Shown: positions 49,693-59,596 of the stretch, in pieces
Position numbering within the stretch: position 1 is the first letter of the stretch
Layout: the number at the start of each line of letters is the position of its first letter
Assembly: GCF_002105155.1 (NCBI RefSeq)
Contig: NW_019029021.1
Location: forward strand, 310,001 to 374,000
Direction of reading: 5' to 3'
From: Lobosporangium transversale
Lineage: Eukaryota > Mortierellomycota > Mortierellomycetes > Mortierellales > Mortierellaceae
Length of the DNA: 64,000 nucleotides
Position numbers and translations under genes: made by a program
The notes under the pieces: generated by a model
Database searches by the model: none
Told to the model about the DNA's origin: nothing
The model's input: the letters and a program-made list of their open reading frames with translations, nothing else

Positions 49693-50957
49693 ACGCGACA
49701 ATATATGCATTTTAATAAAACCTTTGAGGCTATCGTCTGTATACGTCTGTATAAAACCCATCGCATAAGCTTATTCCTTCTTCTATTACCTTCTTGTTGT
49801 TGGGGATCTAGTTCTTCTACATCTTCAGGCACATCTCCAGGAACTAATGGCTCGTTGAGGATCTGTTCTTCCGTAATGTCTTCTTGGGCATCTTTCCGCA
49901 AGAAATTATGTAAAACGACACACGCCATGATCCACATTGATGCCCTATTAATACGCCTTCGCTTGTCGATCCTTACAGGCAAACTTTGAAGGGATTGGAA
50001 CTTGAGTTTTAACATACCAAACGCGTGCTCGATCTTGACCCTTGCTCTTCCATGGAGCGAGTTGAATCTTTTCTGATCACCTTGTGCATTCCTATAGCGC
50101 GGGATCACTGTTGCAGACGCAGCATAAGCGGCATCAGCAAGTATATATTCTTTTCCTTGGAAGAACTCGCCTGGATTCCGGTGCAGCTCCGTGCTCCTGT
50201 ATGCTGTCGAGTCATGCATAGACCCGATGTAGCCAGTAGCGAAAAATATGAAGCGACCTAAATGATCACTTACAGCTGTAGCGCCTACCTCATAGTTGCA
50301 CTTTCGGGTAATCCACGCTCCTGTATCAAAATTTGGGGCCGAGGACAGTGGGAAACAAACTCCATCGACAGCCCCAAGCATATGTGGGAAGCCTTTGTTT
50401 TCTTTAAACCATTTCAAAATCTCAAGTTTTTCCTCTATGTCAGGCCACACCACGAACTGTTCTACGAGATTATTAATGGCTTTGATACACCTCCAGGTGT
50501 AAGAGTGAACAGCGCCGACACTGCAACCAAAAACCCAAGCAACCTTCTTGATCGATATTCCTTTTGTTCCAAGGCGAAATAGGGTAACCTTTAGCTGGAT
50601 CTTGATATTGGCTAAAGGATCGCCGGTTTTTCGGAGCTGAAACAGAGGAGCCCTGCCAAGGATCTCGGCCAGCTCTTGGAATTGTTCCGGCGTCAAACGT
50701 ATGATACCAGAATAGTCCTCTGCGTTGTATGCATCGAGGACTCTGTCTCGTAATTCTGTCGAATATGGTTTTCGACAGCGAGGACGCAGATATCTGTTCC
50801 TGTACATAAAAGACAGGATGTTGGCATAAGTTTCCAGTTGGAATAAGTCAGCGTCGTCTCCATTCTCGACCTGCCGCCTTACTTCCTCCACAGCCCTCAA
50901 GAATCTTTGCTCAATTGCATCTGTCAAGCGTTGGTTTCGAGTGCGAATAGTAGGCAT
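49605..50957 (-). CDS. PIF/Harbinger DDE transposase
   Basis: Minus-strand frame of 450 codons from the Met at 50957 (MPTIRTRNQR); the frame stays open up to 51008 inside the repeat but without ATG. Catalytic features match DDE_Tnp_4: GAVDGVCFPL supplies the first Asp, YILADAAYA the second, and ARVKIEHAFGMLK the Glu. A helix-turn-helix region precedes them (ISIKKVAWVFGCSVGAVHSYTWRCI). HDSTAYRSTEL is also typical. The C-terminus is acidic, then basic (EGNRRRNKLMRWVLYRR), and the last ~28 residues overlap the coiled-coil gene on the other strand. The intact frame suggests the element was active recently or is maintained. Confidence 0.88.
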   Translation of the reverse strand: MPTIRTRNQRLTDAIEQRFLRAVEEVRRQVENGDDADLFQLETYANILSFMYRNRYLRPRCRKPYSTELRDRVLDAYNAEDYSGIIRLTPEQFQELAEILGRAPLFQLRKTGDPLANIKIQLKVTLFRLGTKGISIKKVAWVFGCSVGAVHSYTWRCIKAINNLVEQFVVWPDIEEKLEILKWFKENKGFPHMLGAVDGVCFPLSSAPNFDTGAWITRKCNYEVGATAVSDHLGRFIFFATGYIGSMHDSTAYRSTELHRNPGEFFQGKEYILADAAYAASATVIPRYRNAQGDQKRFNSLHGRARVKIEHAFGMLKLKFQSLQSLPVRIDKRRRINRASMWIMACVVLHNFLRKDAQEDITEEQILNEPLVPGDVPEDVEELDPQQQEGNRRRNKLMRWVLYRRIQTIASKVLLKCIYCRVYKPCDCPCLLLLLFLQHNSTSFFRDASS

Positions 50958-50994
50958 TTTATCAAAGGAAAAGGGGAGAGGATAAAAAAGGGGC

Positions 50995-51366
50995 AAAATC
51001 ACTTTCAAAGGTCATTGGACCAAATGAGTCATTTCACAATCAATTTTACAACTTTTTGGTGAAAAATTGAATTGTGAAATGGACCCAGTTCTGGCAGATT
51101 ATTGGTCATTTCAAAGCCAATAGATTTCATTTCACAATTCACAATTCACAAAAAAAAAATTTGAATGCGACTCTGCTGAATGAATAAAAAAGTCACTAGC
51201 TTTCTAAATGAGACAAGCTAATGTCACAACGCATAACTACGACGTAGAAGAAGATGGGAGCTTTATTAAAGCAAAGTATGAGTGGTGTATGCATATACGG
51301 TTTCTAGGAATGAAAAAAAGAAATGCACATGGGAATGAGTTATTTATTCAGTTTTGCATGATAGTG
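50995..51366. repeat. Right terminal inverted repeat of composite element
   Basis: 372 bp, reverse complement of 47636-48008 apart from about five substitutions and one 1-bp indel. It ends in GATAGTG followed by TA. Confidence 0.85.
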
Positions 51367-51438
51367 TATAACTCCTAAGCTTTCCTTGACCCTTGATCCT
51401 GTTCCTATATCGCCTATTCCTCTACCTATTCCTCTGCC

Positions 51439-51536
51439 CAGTGCTCCTATTCGAACTGAAATTTTGTCAATTGATATTTATTTTTTTAATCTGAATCATC
51501 ATAATTGACAAAATTTCAGTTTGAATAGGAGCACTG
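51439..51536. mobile_element. 98-bp hAT-type MITE with perfect 8-bp target duplication
   Basis: Begins CAGTGCTCCTATTCGAACTG and ends with its reverse complement; 33 of 34 terminal bases pair. CCTCTGCC at 51431-51438 is repeated exactly at 51537-51544, the 8-bp duplication expected of hAT transposition. The first eleven bases (CAGTGCTCCTA) equal the ends of the 5.7-kb hAT element at 56648-62310. Confidence 0.9.
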
Positions 51537-51657
51537 CCTCTGCCTAGTCTGGAAAAGGTTATTCTGCCTTGCCCTAAGCCTAGGTTCCCGACAACCAGTG
51601 GTATTCGATTCGAATGGTTCGAATAAGGAGCACTGGTTATAGTAGGCTGCGAGAGAC

Positions 51658-51743
51658 TGTAATAGGTAGTGAAGACAAAAGGTGATTTTATTATAAATAT
51701 TAAAAGAAGCCTTTTTATAGGCTTAAGGCTATATACTGTTACA
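51658..51743 (-). repeat. Very short LTR (86 bp) of a Gypsy element
   Basis: On the minus strand it starts TGTAACAG right after a polypurine tract (AAAATGGGAAGG) and ends TATTACA. It contains TATAAAAA between AAGCC and GGCTT, and AATAAAATC. A second copy (about 80% similar) lies at 63273-63360. Confidence 0.7.
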
Positions 51744-51762
51744 CCTTCCCATTTTAAAAAAA

Positions 51763-54363
51763 TTATAGTCTATGTGCTTTCTTGTACTTCTTAAGCATCA
51801 TGGTGCAGTTGGTAAGAGTACTTTGTGGTTGCCAAGTAGAGTCTTCTCTGGGATAGCCCTTCCACTTGATGAGGAATTCCTGGCGGTTGTTGCTGATTCG
51901 ATGATCTAAAATGGCTTCTACCTCGTATTCTTCTTCATCCTCGATGATCTCAGGAGACGGCCGTGCTGGTACTCTAGGCCCTAAGGCCTCTGGTGATGGG
52001 ATAAATTTTTTAAAACGGTCTACATGGAACACATCATGAATCTTCATCGTGCTTGGAAGCTCCAATCGGAATGATACAGGCGAGATTTGTTCAACGATGG
52101 TATGAGGTCCAGCGAATAAAGCTCGGAGCTTTTGTGTCGGCCTGTTTTTCTCAGCATCATTGGTAATATCGTCTGTGTTGAGTAGTACTTGGTCTCCAAC
52201 TGCGAATGAGTGGTCACTCCTGCGAGCGTTTGCTCTTTTGCCTGTCTCTCCCTTGCTTCTTCCAGGGCCTCCTTTGCCAATATAAGCGCCTCGCTCTGAG
52301 ATTCTACAAAGTCTTTGACACAAGGGTTTGATGAGGGGTGCAGAGTAGACTGTAGTAAAGATGCTGGAACGCGCGGGTTGAATCCGGCATTCAAGAAAAA
52401 AGGAGAAAATCCAGTTGATGCGTTGACCGAGTTGGTGTAGGCAAATTCTGCATCGGAAAGCAATAAGTCCCAATGGGTTTGTCGCTGGTCGACAAAGGCA
52501 CGGAGGATCGACTCCAAGGTCTGATTGGCTCGCTCTGTCTGACCATCAGTCTACGGATGAAATGCTGTAGAAGGGCAAGTTTGCAACCCATGAGACGGTG
52601 TAGTTCTTGCCAGAACTTACTAGTAAATTTTGTATCACGATCCGAGACAATGGTAGTGGGCATACCATGGAGCCTGAATACGTTGTCAAAGAAGATCCTT
52701 GCCACGTCCGAGGCCTTGTCCTTGGTGGTGCTGGCAACAAAGTGTACTTGCTTGGAAAGTTTATCAACGAACACTGTGATGGCGTCGAAACCTCTGGGGG
52801 TCTTGGGGAGCTTGACTATAAAATCCATTGTCACGGTTTCCCAGCGTTCTTTTGGGATAGAGAGAGGGTTGAGTAGGCCTGCGGGGTGCTGATGGCTGGC
52901 CTTGTTGCGTTGGCAGCTTTCACAGGTTTGGACATAGGTACGAGTATCACGAGCAATCCTAGGCCAGAACACATAGCGGCGGAGAGTATCATAGGTTTTG
53001 TCAAAGCCAAGATGGCCAGCTATGGCAGAGTCATGAGCATCATGGAGGAGTGCAAGGCGAATATCAGACTTTTGTGGGATACAGACAACATTTGTTCCGC
53101 GGCGTAAGACACATAGAAGGCCATCATGAAGCGAGTAGCGAGGCGGAGGGCGTTTTTCAAGGCAGCCTCTGTATATCAGTGCTAGTTTTGGATCGTCAGC
53201 ATAGCTGTCAATCAGACGTTGCTTTAGGCTTGGCTCCAGTTCGATCGCGAGTGACTTGACAGAAATGGATGGCGGATCTTGGTGATCTGGTCGTCTCGAA
53301 AGTGCATCTGGAACAATGTTATCAGATCCACGCTTGTACTTGAAATCAAAATCATATTCCTGGAGTAGCTCCATCCAGCGCGCTTGCCGCCGTGTTAATT
53401 TGGGTTGTGTTGGAAAGTGACGCAAGGTAGCGTGGTCGGTGTATACCACGAAGTGAGTGCCATCGAGGTAATAACGCCAGGTCCTTAGTGCATGAACGAC
53501 TGCTAATAATTCTTGCTCATGTGATGGGTAATTCTTCTCGGCTGAACTTAGTTTCTTGGATGTTGTTGCATATTTCAGTATGCAATATAATAATGGTTCG
53601 ACTAAAAAAACTAGGAAGATCTTAAAAAAACATACTAGAGAAATTTCAGAAATAGTACGATAAAAAATAAAACTAGCAGTAGAAACTAGTGGCAATAAAG
53701 CGTCACACTAAGACGCGACAAATCTTTGACATGAGAACCCATGCTGTCTTATAGATAGATATGTAGTTATCTGGTACAAGCCCCTCTACCAGAAATGAAT
53801 AAAGAATCCATGGGTGTGGTGTGTGGACCCACATCTTATTCTCACTTACTTTTTCTACTGTTACTATCTATCTGAAAATATTTTTCAGATGTAAACGCTA
53901 CTGGGCGGGACTCTCCATGCTCATCTGTTTGAAATAATACAGCACCAATAGCGAATCCCGAGGCATCCGTCTCTACTGTGGTGGTTAGGTCAGGGTCAAA
54001 TATTGTGAGCACAGGGGCCTTGGTTATGGCATTTTTCAAGGTAGCAAATGCGCGCTCTTTTTCTTCATCCCAAGAAAAAGTGGCACTGTCACCTAAGAGA
54101 GCAGTCAAGGGTAAGGCAATAGTGGTGAAGTCACGAATGTGCTGCTAATAGAACTGAGCAAGGCCAATAAACTGTTGTACATCTCTCTGCTTGGTGGGCT
54201 GAGGCCACTCCTTGATAGCCTTGACATGACCAGCGCTTGTCTTGATGCCGTCTTTACAAACAACATGCCCTAGGAATTCAGTTTCTTATTGCATAAAGGA
54301 GCACTTGCTAAGTTTGGCATAGAGACGATTCTTCCTGCAAAAGTCAAGGTAGTGTTCTAGGGG
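51763..54363 (-). pseudogene. Gypsy (chromovirus) pol fragment: RT end, RNase H, integrase, chromodomain
   Basis: Read on the minus strand from 54363 down. RT/RNase H: YAKLSKCSFMQ, then WDEEKERAFATLKNAI and TVETDASGFAIGAVL, then HEQELLAVVHALRTWRYYL and YTDHATLRHF. The integrase zinc finger (HLGFDKTYDTL, CESCQRNK) and core (TVTMDFIVKLPKTPRGFDAI, GMPTTIVSDRDTKF) follow. A chromodomain sits at the end (YEVEAILDH, FLIKWKGYPREDSTW). Breaks: a stop in YAKLSKCSFMQ-stop-ETEFLG, another in IGLAQFY-stop-QHIRD, frameshifts after the integrase core near 52550 and near 52200, and a 324-bp LTR insertion at 53564-53887. The upstream part of the element (gag, protease, most of RT) is missing. Confidence 0.88.
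53564..53887. mobile_element. Solo LTR inserted in Gypsy pol
   Basis: A 324-bp segment, TGTTGCATA to ATTTTTCA on the plus strand (TG...CA), flanked by the 5-bp direct repeat GATGT at 53559-53563 and 53888-53892. With the segment and one repeat left out, the interrupted RNase H frame is continuous (FTS|KKLSSAEKNYP). AATAAAG-like signals lie near 53690 and 53799. The parent family is unknown. Confidence 0.85.
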
Positions 54364-54373
54364 GATCTAAGGG

Positions 54374-54530
54374 TGCAATAAAGGTATCTTTATTCAGGGG
54401 GAACTATGCTACAGAACTAGATAGAAAAGTAGACCTATTTATACTAGTTAATGTCCTGTTGCAAGGAATGCTCTAGAAATATGGGCGAAATACTATGTTG
54501 CACAAAATTATTATAGTGATTTCGCTTGCA
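54374..54530 (-). repeat. LTR of second Gypsy fragment (157 bp)
   Basis: On the minus strand it follows a purine-rich tract (GACGGGAAGGA) and runs TGCAAGCG to TTATTGCA. It contains AGTATAAATAGG and AATAAAG. Borders are inferred from TG...CA and the purine tract. Confidence 0.6.
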
Positions 54531-54554
54531 TCCTTCCCGTCATGAAGAAACCTA

Positions 54555-55363
54555 TTATCTTGTTTTTCTTGAAGCCTCAAAGACGGCAAGCGCCTCTTTA
54601 GCGTTTGCGAGCGAAGATTTTGTTTCCCAAGTGGCTTCATCTAATGGATAGCCTTTCCAAAGAACGAGCCACTTAGGAGTTTTGCCAAACATTTTGAAGT
54701 CAATGATTTTGTCGACTTCATACTCCTCTTCTCCATCTACAAGCTCGGGGGCAGGGCGTGGTGGTAAGCGGTCGCCGAATTCACGAGGTGACTCAATATA
54801 GGGGCGAAGCAGATCGGCATTAAAGACTGGATGCTGATGCATGTCAGGCGGTAGTTCCAGCTTGTAGGCATTTTCATTGACCTTCGAAATGATCTTGTAA
54901 GGGCCTATGTACTCAGGTTCCAGTTTCTGCGACGGCCTATTTTTATGTCCCGCGACAGAGATGTTTTCCGAGCTTAAGAGCACCATGTCACCCACAGCAA
55001 ACGTAGCAGGCCTGCGAGTTTTGTCCGCTTGGGCCTTTTGCCTATTCTGCGCTTCGATGATGGCATCCTGAGCTAGCGCCAAATTCATCGACTGGGTTCG
55101 AACAAAATCACTGACAGCCGGAACATTGGTATCAGGTGGCTTTAAAAGAGATCCAGGGACTAGTGGATGGTGACCATAGTTCAGAAAGAATGGGGAGAAG
55201 CCTGTCGTAGGATTGACAGAGTTGTTGTATGCGAACTCCATAGGCAGTAAAAGATCCCAGTCGTTTTGCTTGTACGATATGTAAGAGCGGAGCATTTCTT
55301 CTAATGTTCTGTTGGCGCGCTCTGTTTGTCCGTCTGATTGTGGATGGAAGGCAGTTGCAAACG
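54555..55363 (-). pseudogene. Gypsy integrase C-terminal fragment with chromodomain
   Basis: Open minus-strand frame carrying the integrase end: FATAFHPQSDGQTERANRTL, EFAYNNSVNPTTGFSPFFLN, the GPY-type region (LEPEYIGPYKIISKVNENAY) and a C-terminal chromodomain (YEVDKIIDFKMF, WLVLWKGYPLDEATW). Compared with related copies one Met of LLPMMEFAY is missing. The 5' part of the gene is cut off at 55363, where the LTR of another element begins, so only a third-element insertion scar remains. It belongs to a different subfamily from the upstream fragment, judging by its LTR. Confidence 0.85.
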
Positions 55364-55568
55364 TGTTATACAATACTGACTCAAACCTTTGAGGAGGGCT
55401 CAACTATCACGCGCACCCCAGGCGCCAAGACGCCAAGCCCAAGTGCTAAGACACCAAGCCCCAACCCTATCAATTATCAGTATAAAGAGTCCACTACGTT
55501 ATAGCCAAATAAAGTATCCTTTGACCTTCGATTCCACCTAAGATCACCTTTGATTGTTACTATTTACA
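55364..55568 (+). repeat. 5' LTR of third Gypsy element (205 bp)
   Basis: Starts TGTTATACAATACTG where the neighbouring integrase similarity stops and ends GTTACTATTTACA. Contains CCAAATAAAG-like and GCCAAG repeat motifs. The 5' border is inferred. Confidence 0.6.
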
Positions 55569-55583
55569 TGGTAGCAAAGGTTC
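55569..55583 (+). other. Probable primer-binding site
   Basis: TGGTAGCAAAGGTTC immediately follows the LTR. TGGTA complements the 3' end (TACCA) of initiator-type tRNA-Met, the usual primer of many Gypsy elements. Confidence 0.5.
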
Positions 55584-55714
55584 ATCGAACTACCGACCCC
55601 GCCAGAAACCGCTTATATTTCCCTCTGATATTTTTCCCTAGATCCCTCTGATATTTTCCTTAGATTTCCTAGATAAAATTTAAAAATTTACCCCTGCATT
55701 TGATTTTTTTTGCC

Positions 55715-56647
55715 ATGCACAACCTCACCACTTCCTTGAAAGCTCTTAACCTTGATGCCAGTACCAGCCTATCCGTGCAGAACGCTGTGCAAACCTTCCT
55801 CGAATCCCGACAGGATAGTGCTTCTAGCGCTGCCGCCTTTAATGACCATGTCCGCACGGTGGCTGCTGTGATAAAACCTACCAAACCAGAACCATACGAG
55901 GGAAATGTCGACGCTGTCGCGGTCCTCAACTTCTTGGAGAACCAAGAAGAGTACTTCGAGATCATGGAGCTTAACCACTCCCGTTGGGTCCGATATACCG
56001 TTGTCAACCTGAAAGGAGACGCCAAGGCATGGTGGCGAGACTCGGAAATGACAATTGATACACCATGGGACACTTTCCGAAGTAAATTCATCGAAAACTT
56101 CACACCCCCTGACACGGCTTCTTCAGCCCAGAAAGCACTGGTTCAATTAAAACAAGGTAAATCCTCAGTAGCGGAATACACTGCCAAATTCCGCCGCCTC
56201 CAACGCCTCACACCCAAACTGGAGGAATCATGGCTTGTCCTCCATTATACCTACGGCCTTGTAGAAGACACAAGCAAGGAAGTCCTCCTTCGCCAGCCTC
56301 AGACTCTCAACCAGGCCATCAAGCAGGCTACGATGATCCACAGCATTTTACATTCCTCTAGACCCCCCATCATGACAAGCCAAACAAGCCAACCCACACC
56401 GACCCCGATGGACCTAGACGCAATGCAGATGATGTTCAATAACTTCCTACTACAGAATACAAACTCCACAGGCTTAGCGAACTTCCATCGCCCCTCCTCG
56501 ACTAACAACAGACCACTCTCCAAGCTCACCGAAAATGACAGAACAAAACTGCGCCGCGCAGGCGCTTGCTTTCGCTGCAGAAAGAAGGGACACATGGCCA
56601 AGAACTGCCGCGTGACTAGGAACTTGAACAACCTGGAACAACAAGAC
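55715..56647 (+). CDS. Gypsy gag protein, truncated at 3' end by hAT insertion
   Basis: The ATG at 55715 (MHNLTTSLKAL) starts about 310 residues of gag. The capsid-like retrotransposon gag domain reads KPTKPEPYEGNVDAV, WVRYTVVNLKGDAKAWW, WDTFRSKFIENFTP and LKQGKSSVAEYTAKFRRL. A zinc knuckle lies near the end (CFRCRKKGHMAKNC). The frame runs straight into the hAT terminus at 56648 and stops 12 bases later. Protease, RT and RNase H that should follow are absent from the window; the next piece of a related element is integrase at 62311, beyond the hAT. No stop or frameshift is seen inside gag. Confidence 0.88.
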
Positions 56648-58516
56648 CAGTGCTCCTAATCGGTACATTCGATTCAATACACCTTCGAACCGAAATGGAA
56701 TTGACCAAGGTAAGGTTCATATCGAATCGAAACCGAATGAATATATATTGTCGAAACCGAATCGAATGTATCGAATATTCGATGCATTCGGTAAACCGAA
56801 TCATGCGGTGCCTCGATTGTACCGATTCAATTCATTTGATATACCGAATCATTCGGTACATTGATAAACCCATTAAAATTTTTATAAATTTTTTCTCACG
56901 GCACTCTTAATCAAAATGTGAATTTAAATCGTGGATTAAGAAAAATATTACCATGAAGATAAGGTTAAAACACATGTTTATAGAAAATAAAGCCTAACAA
57001 CGAGTGCGAGATATCAGGTGCGTTATACTTAAATACTCAACTGCGGCATCAGGACAACAAATGTGTTTGCATTCGCTTCAGTTCGCCTCATTTCCTTTCC
57101 TTTTCCTTTTTTTTTTTTTTTTTTTTCTCTCTTTTCCTTTTCATGCATTATCTCAATTCAGCCCAAAAGATCTCTTAAAATGAGTAAACGACGTCGTCGA
57201 ATTATCGAGGAGGAAGAAAAAGAAGTATATATTGATTACATTTGCCATATTACTTTGTATTAAGAAAAGAAGGAAAAAACTTAACCTTAATGTTTAAATT
57301 AATACCTCCATTGCAATTTTATCATACATGAACTTAAGGTTTATGACGTTGGTAACACTTCTATGTCTGCCAGCTTTGACGCACCTGACAACGATATGGA
57401 TATGGAGAGCGTGATGAGCGGCAGCGTGATGAATGAGAGCTTAGTGACGAGGAGCGTGGGAAGCTCCAGCGTGGCAAGCAGCACGGCGATCAACCGAAGC
57501 TGGGCGTGGTCACTGAAGAACAAGTGGGCCGAGCGTGTTAAAACTAAGAGTGGCTCTGGTATGCGCTGCTGTTACCCTAGCTGCGGGAAAACCTTTGGTT
57601 CATCGAATATGTCAACTTCAGGGGTCATCTAGCATCTGTGGCGAGTACATCGCATCACTAAAGATAGCAATGCCAATGATGGCAGTCTCTCCAAGCACAA
57701 GGCCCGATGGACAAGATGCTTAATTCATTTTCTCAGCCAAAAGTATTTGACCCTACGAGATTTGACGAATTGCTTGTCCGATTCGTTATCACAACAAAGC
57801 AGCCATTTACGATTGTCAAAAGCACTGCTCTCCAGGAGCTTCTAGTCCATGCTACAATGGCTACAGCATCTCAAGTAAAGCTACCGTCTGATGACACCAT
57901 GGCAACCAAGGTAAAACTATTATTACTATGATTATGATTATGATTATTATTATTATTACTCTTCAATTATTATTTTTTTTTTATAACAAACATCAACCAA
58001 ACACTGACAAAAAGATGGATTAAAAATAGGCTAAGCTAAAATACCAATACATGGAGCATCAAGTCATAAGCTTATTTGAGGATATTAACAAGGTATCACT
58101 GACCGTTGATGGCTGGACAAGCCCTTTCCAAGACAACTTCCTGGGGGTAACAGCTCACTGGATTGATCATGACTGGCGCCAACAAGAGCTGGTCATTGGA
58201 TTTGAGCCATTGTATGGAGCGCATACAGGTGAGAACTTAGCGGAATCTCTGGCTAAGGTTATCGATCGATTTAAAATTGGTGACAAGCTTCTAAGTATCA
58301 CCACCGACAATGCGTCAAATATGTCCAAAATGATCCGAGAGCTTGAAAAGCATCCCAAGGCAGTAGAATGGTAATTCTCAGTCACTTTCAATAATGCTAG
58401 CGCATCTAGTAATGAGTTATCTCTAACGCTTCTCTTAAAATAAATAAAAATAAATAAAAATAAAAAACATTAGGCCGCTCAAGGATGGCTTATACCATGT
58501 GCCATGCCTTGGACAC

Positions 58517-59053
58517 TGTCACGAACAGCAAGCAATGTCTAGCTCATGAATTGATGAATGACTTTTGTCTGATTCGAATCTGAAAAAGATCACGTGTGCT
58601 TGATTAATTTGTTCCGCTCATTTCCTTCACTCATTCCTCCATGCATAGTTTGCCTGTCAAGCCAAGTCGCGTCTCCTAGTTTTCTAGCTCCGTGAATAGC
58701 TCCAAGGATTCTAGAAGAGCTATAAACCAATAACCAAGGCTTATAGTGCCAAGGAACCTTGAAATAAGATTGCACCAGATATCTTCCTCGGATCCTGTGT
58801 ATTAAGTTAACTCAACACTTGAAGTTCCGCATATGGTAAAAGTCCTTAGGAAATATTTGAGTAAGCTTTATTTAGAGTTCTTGAAGCGCGTCTCCGCTTC
58901 AGTCAAACAAGTATAAATATGATAGATTTGTAACATAGTAAACCTCAGTCTGCAATAAAACTATTCGTGAATCCATTCTAGTTCTCAGCTCATTATCATT
59001 CTTGTTATTCATTCACTTACCTTTCCTTGCAAACCCTTTGTCAGTCCTTGACA
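58517..59053. mobile_element. Solo LTR (537 bp) inside hAT transposase exon
   Basis: Starts TGTCACGAACAGC and ends GTCCTTGACA (TGTCA/TGACA ends), flanked by GACAC at 58512-58516 and 59054-59058. Contains AGTATAAATATG (58909) and CAATAAAAC (58953) suggestive of promoter and polyA signals. Leaving out the LTR and one GACAC gives an uninterrupted hAT frame across the site. Confidence 0.9.
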
Positions 59054-59596
59054 GACACATCATTAATCTGGCAGTTCAGGCGATTTTGGGCCCAAGGGGT
59101 TTGAATGACTTGGCTCCTGAAAATGACAGTCTCTACGTGAACAACAATGAGTGTGAGGATGCGGTTGGGTTAACGCTTGTAACGCTGAGTACATTACAGA
59201 AACTCAGAAAAGGCATTGTTAAGATCAGGTCAGTATTACTATATAATCTTGGCTGCAAATACACTATCATGCAAAACTGATTCAATAATTCATTCCCATG
59301 TGCATTTCTTTTTTTCATTCCTAGAAACTGTATATGCATACACCACTCATACTTTGGTTTAATAAAGCTCCCGTCTTCTTCTACGTCATAGTGATGCGTT
59401 GTGACATTAGCTTGTCTCATTTGAATAGCTAATGACTTTTTTGTTCATTCAGGTCATTGAATCAGTTTCACATGTGGTCTAAAATGTTGCCCATGACAAC
59501 TTTTGGACGTCATTTAATGCCAGTAAAAAAAGGACTTTTCTCTCTTTCCTTTATGAACACTTGCTTAACTCTCTCTTAACTATACCTTCACAGAAT

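Larger units (their letters stand above)
47636..51366. mobile_element. Composite transposon: PIF/Harbinger genes inside Tc1-type inverted repeats
   Basis: A 3.7-kb element bounded by TA on both sides, starting CACTATCATGCAAAACTGA and ending with its reverse complement. The inverted repeats are about 373 bp. Their outer ~200 bp are roughly 90% identical to the termini of the Tc1 element at 59262-60893. The inner ~175 bp are unrelated to Tc1 and flank two convergent PIF/Harbinger-type genes (Myb/SANT protein and DDE transposase). The two arms differ by about five substitutions in the outer part and by one indel in the inner part. Either a Harbinger element landed in the middle of a Tc1-derived MITE or it acquired Tc1 ends. 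No inactivating break is visible in the transposase. Confidence 0.8.

Noticed and set aside
51596-51635. Possible 40-bp hAT-like mini-element (CAGTGGTATTCG to GAGCACTG)
   Set aside because: Ends pair only partly and the 8-bp flanks differ; it may be a decayed terminus rather than an element.
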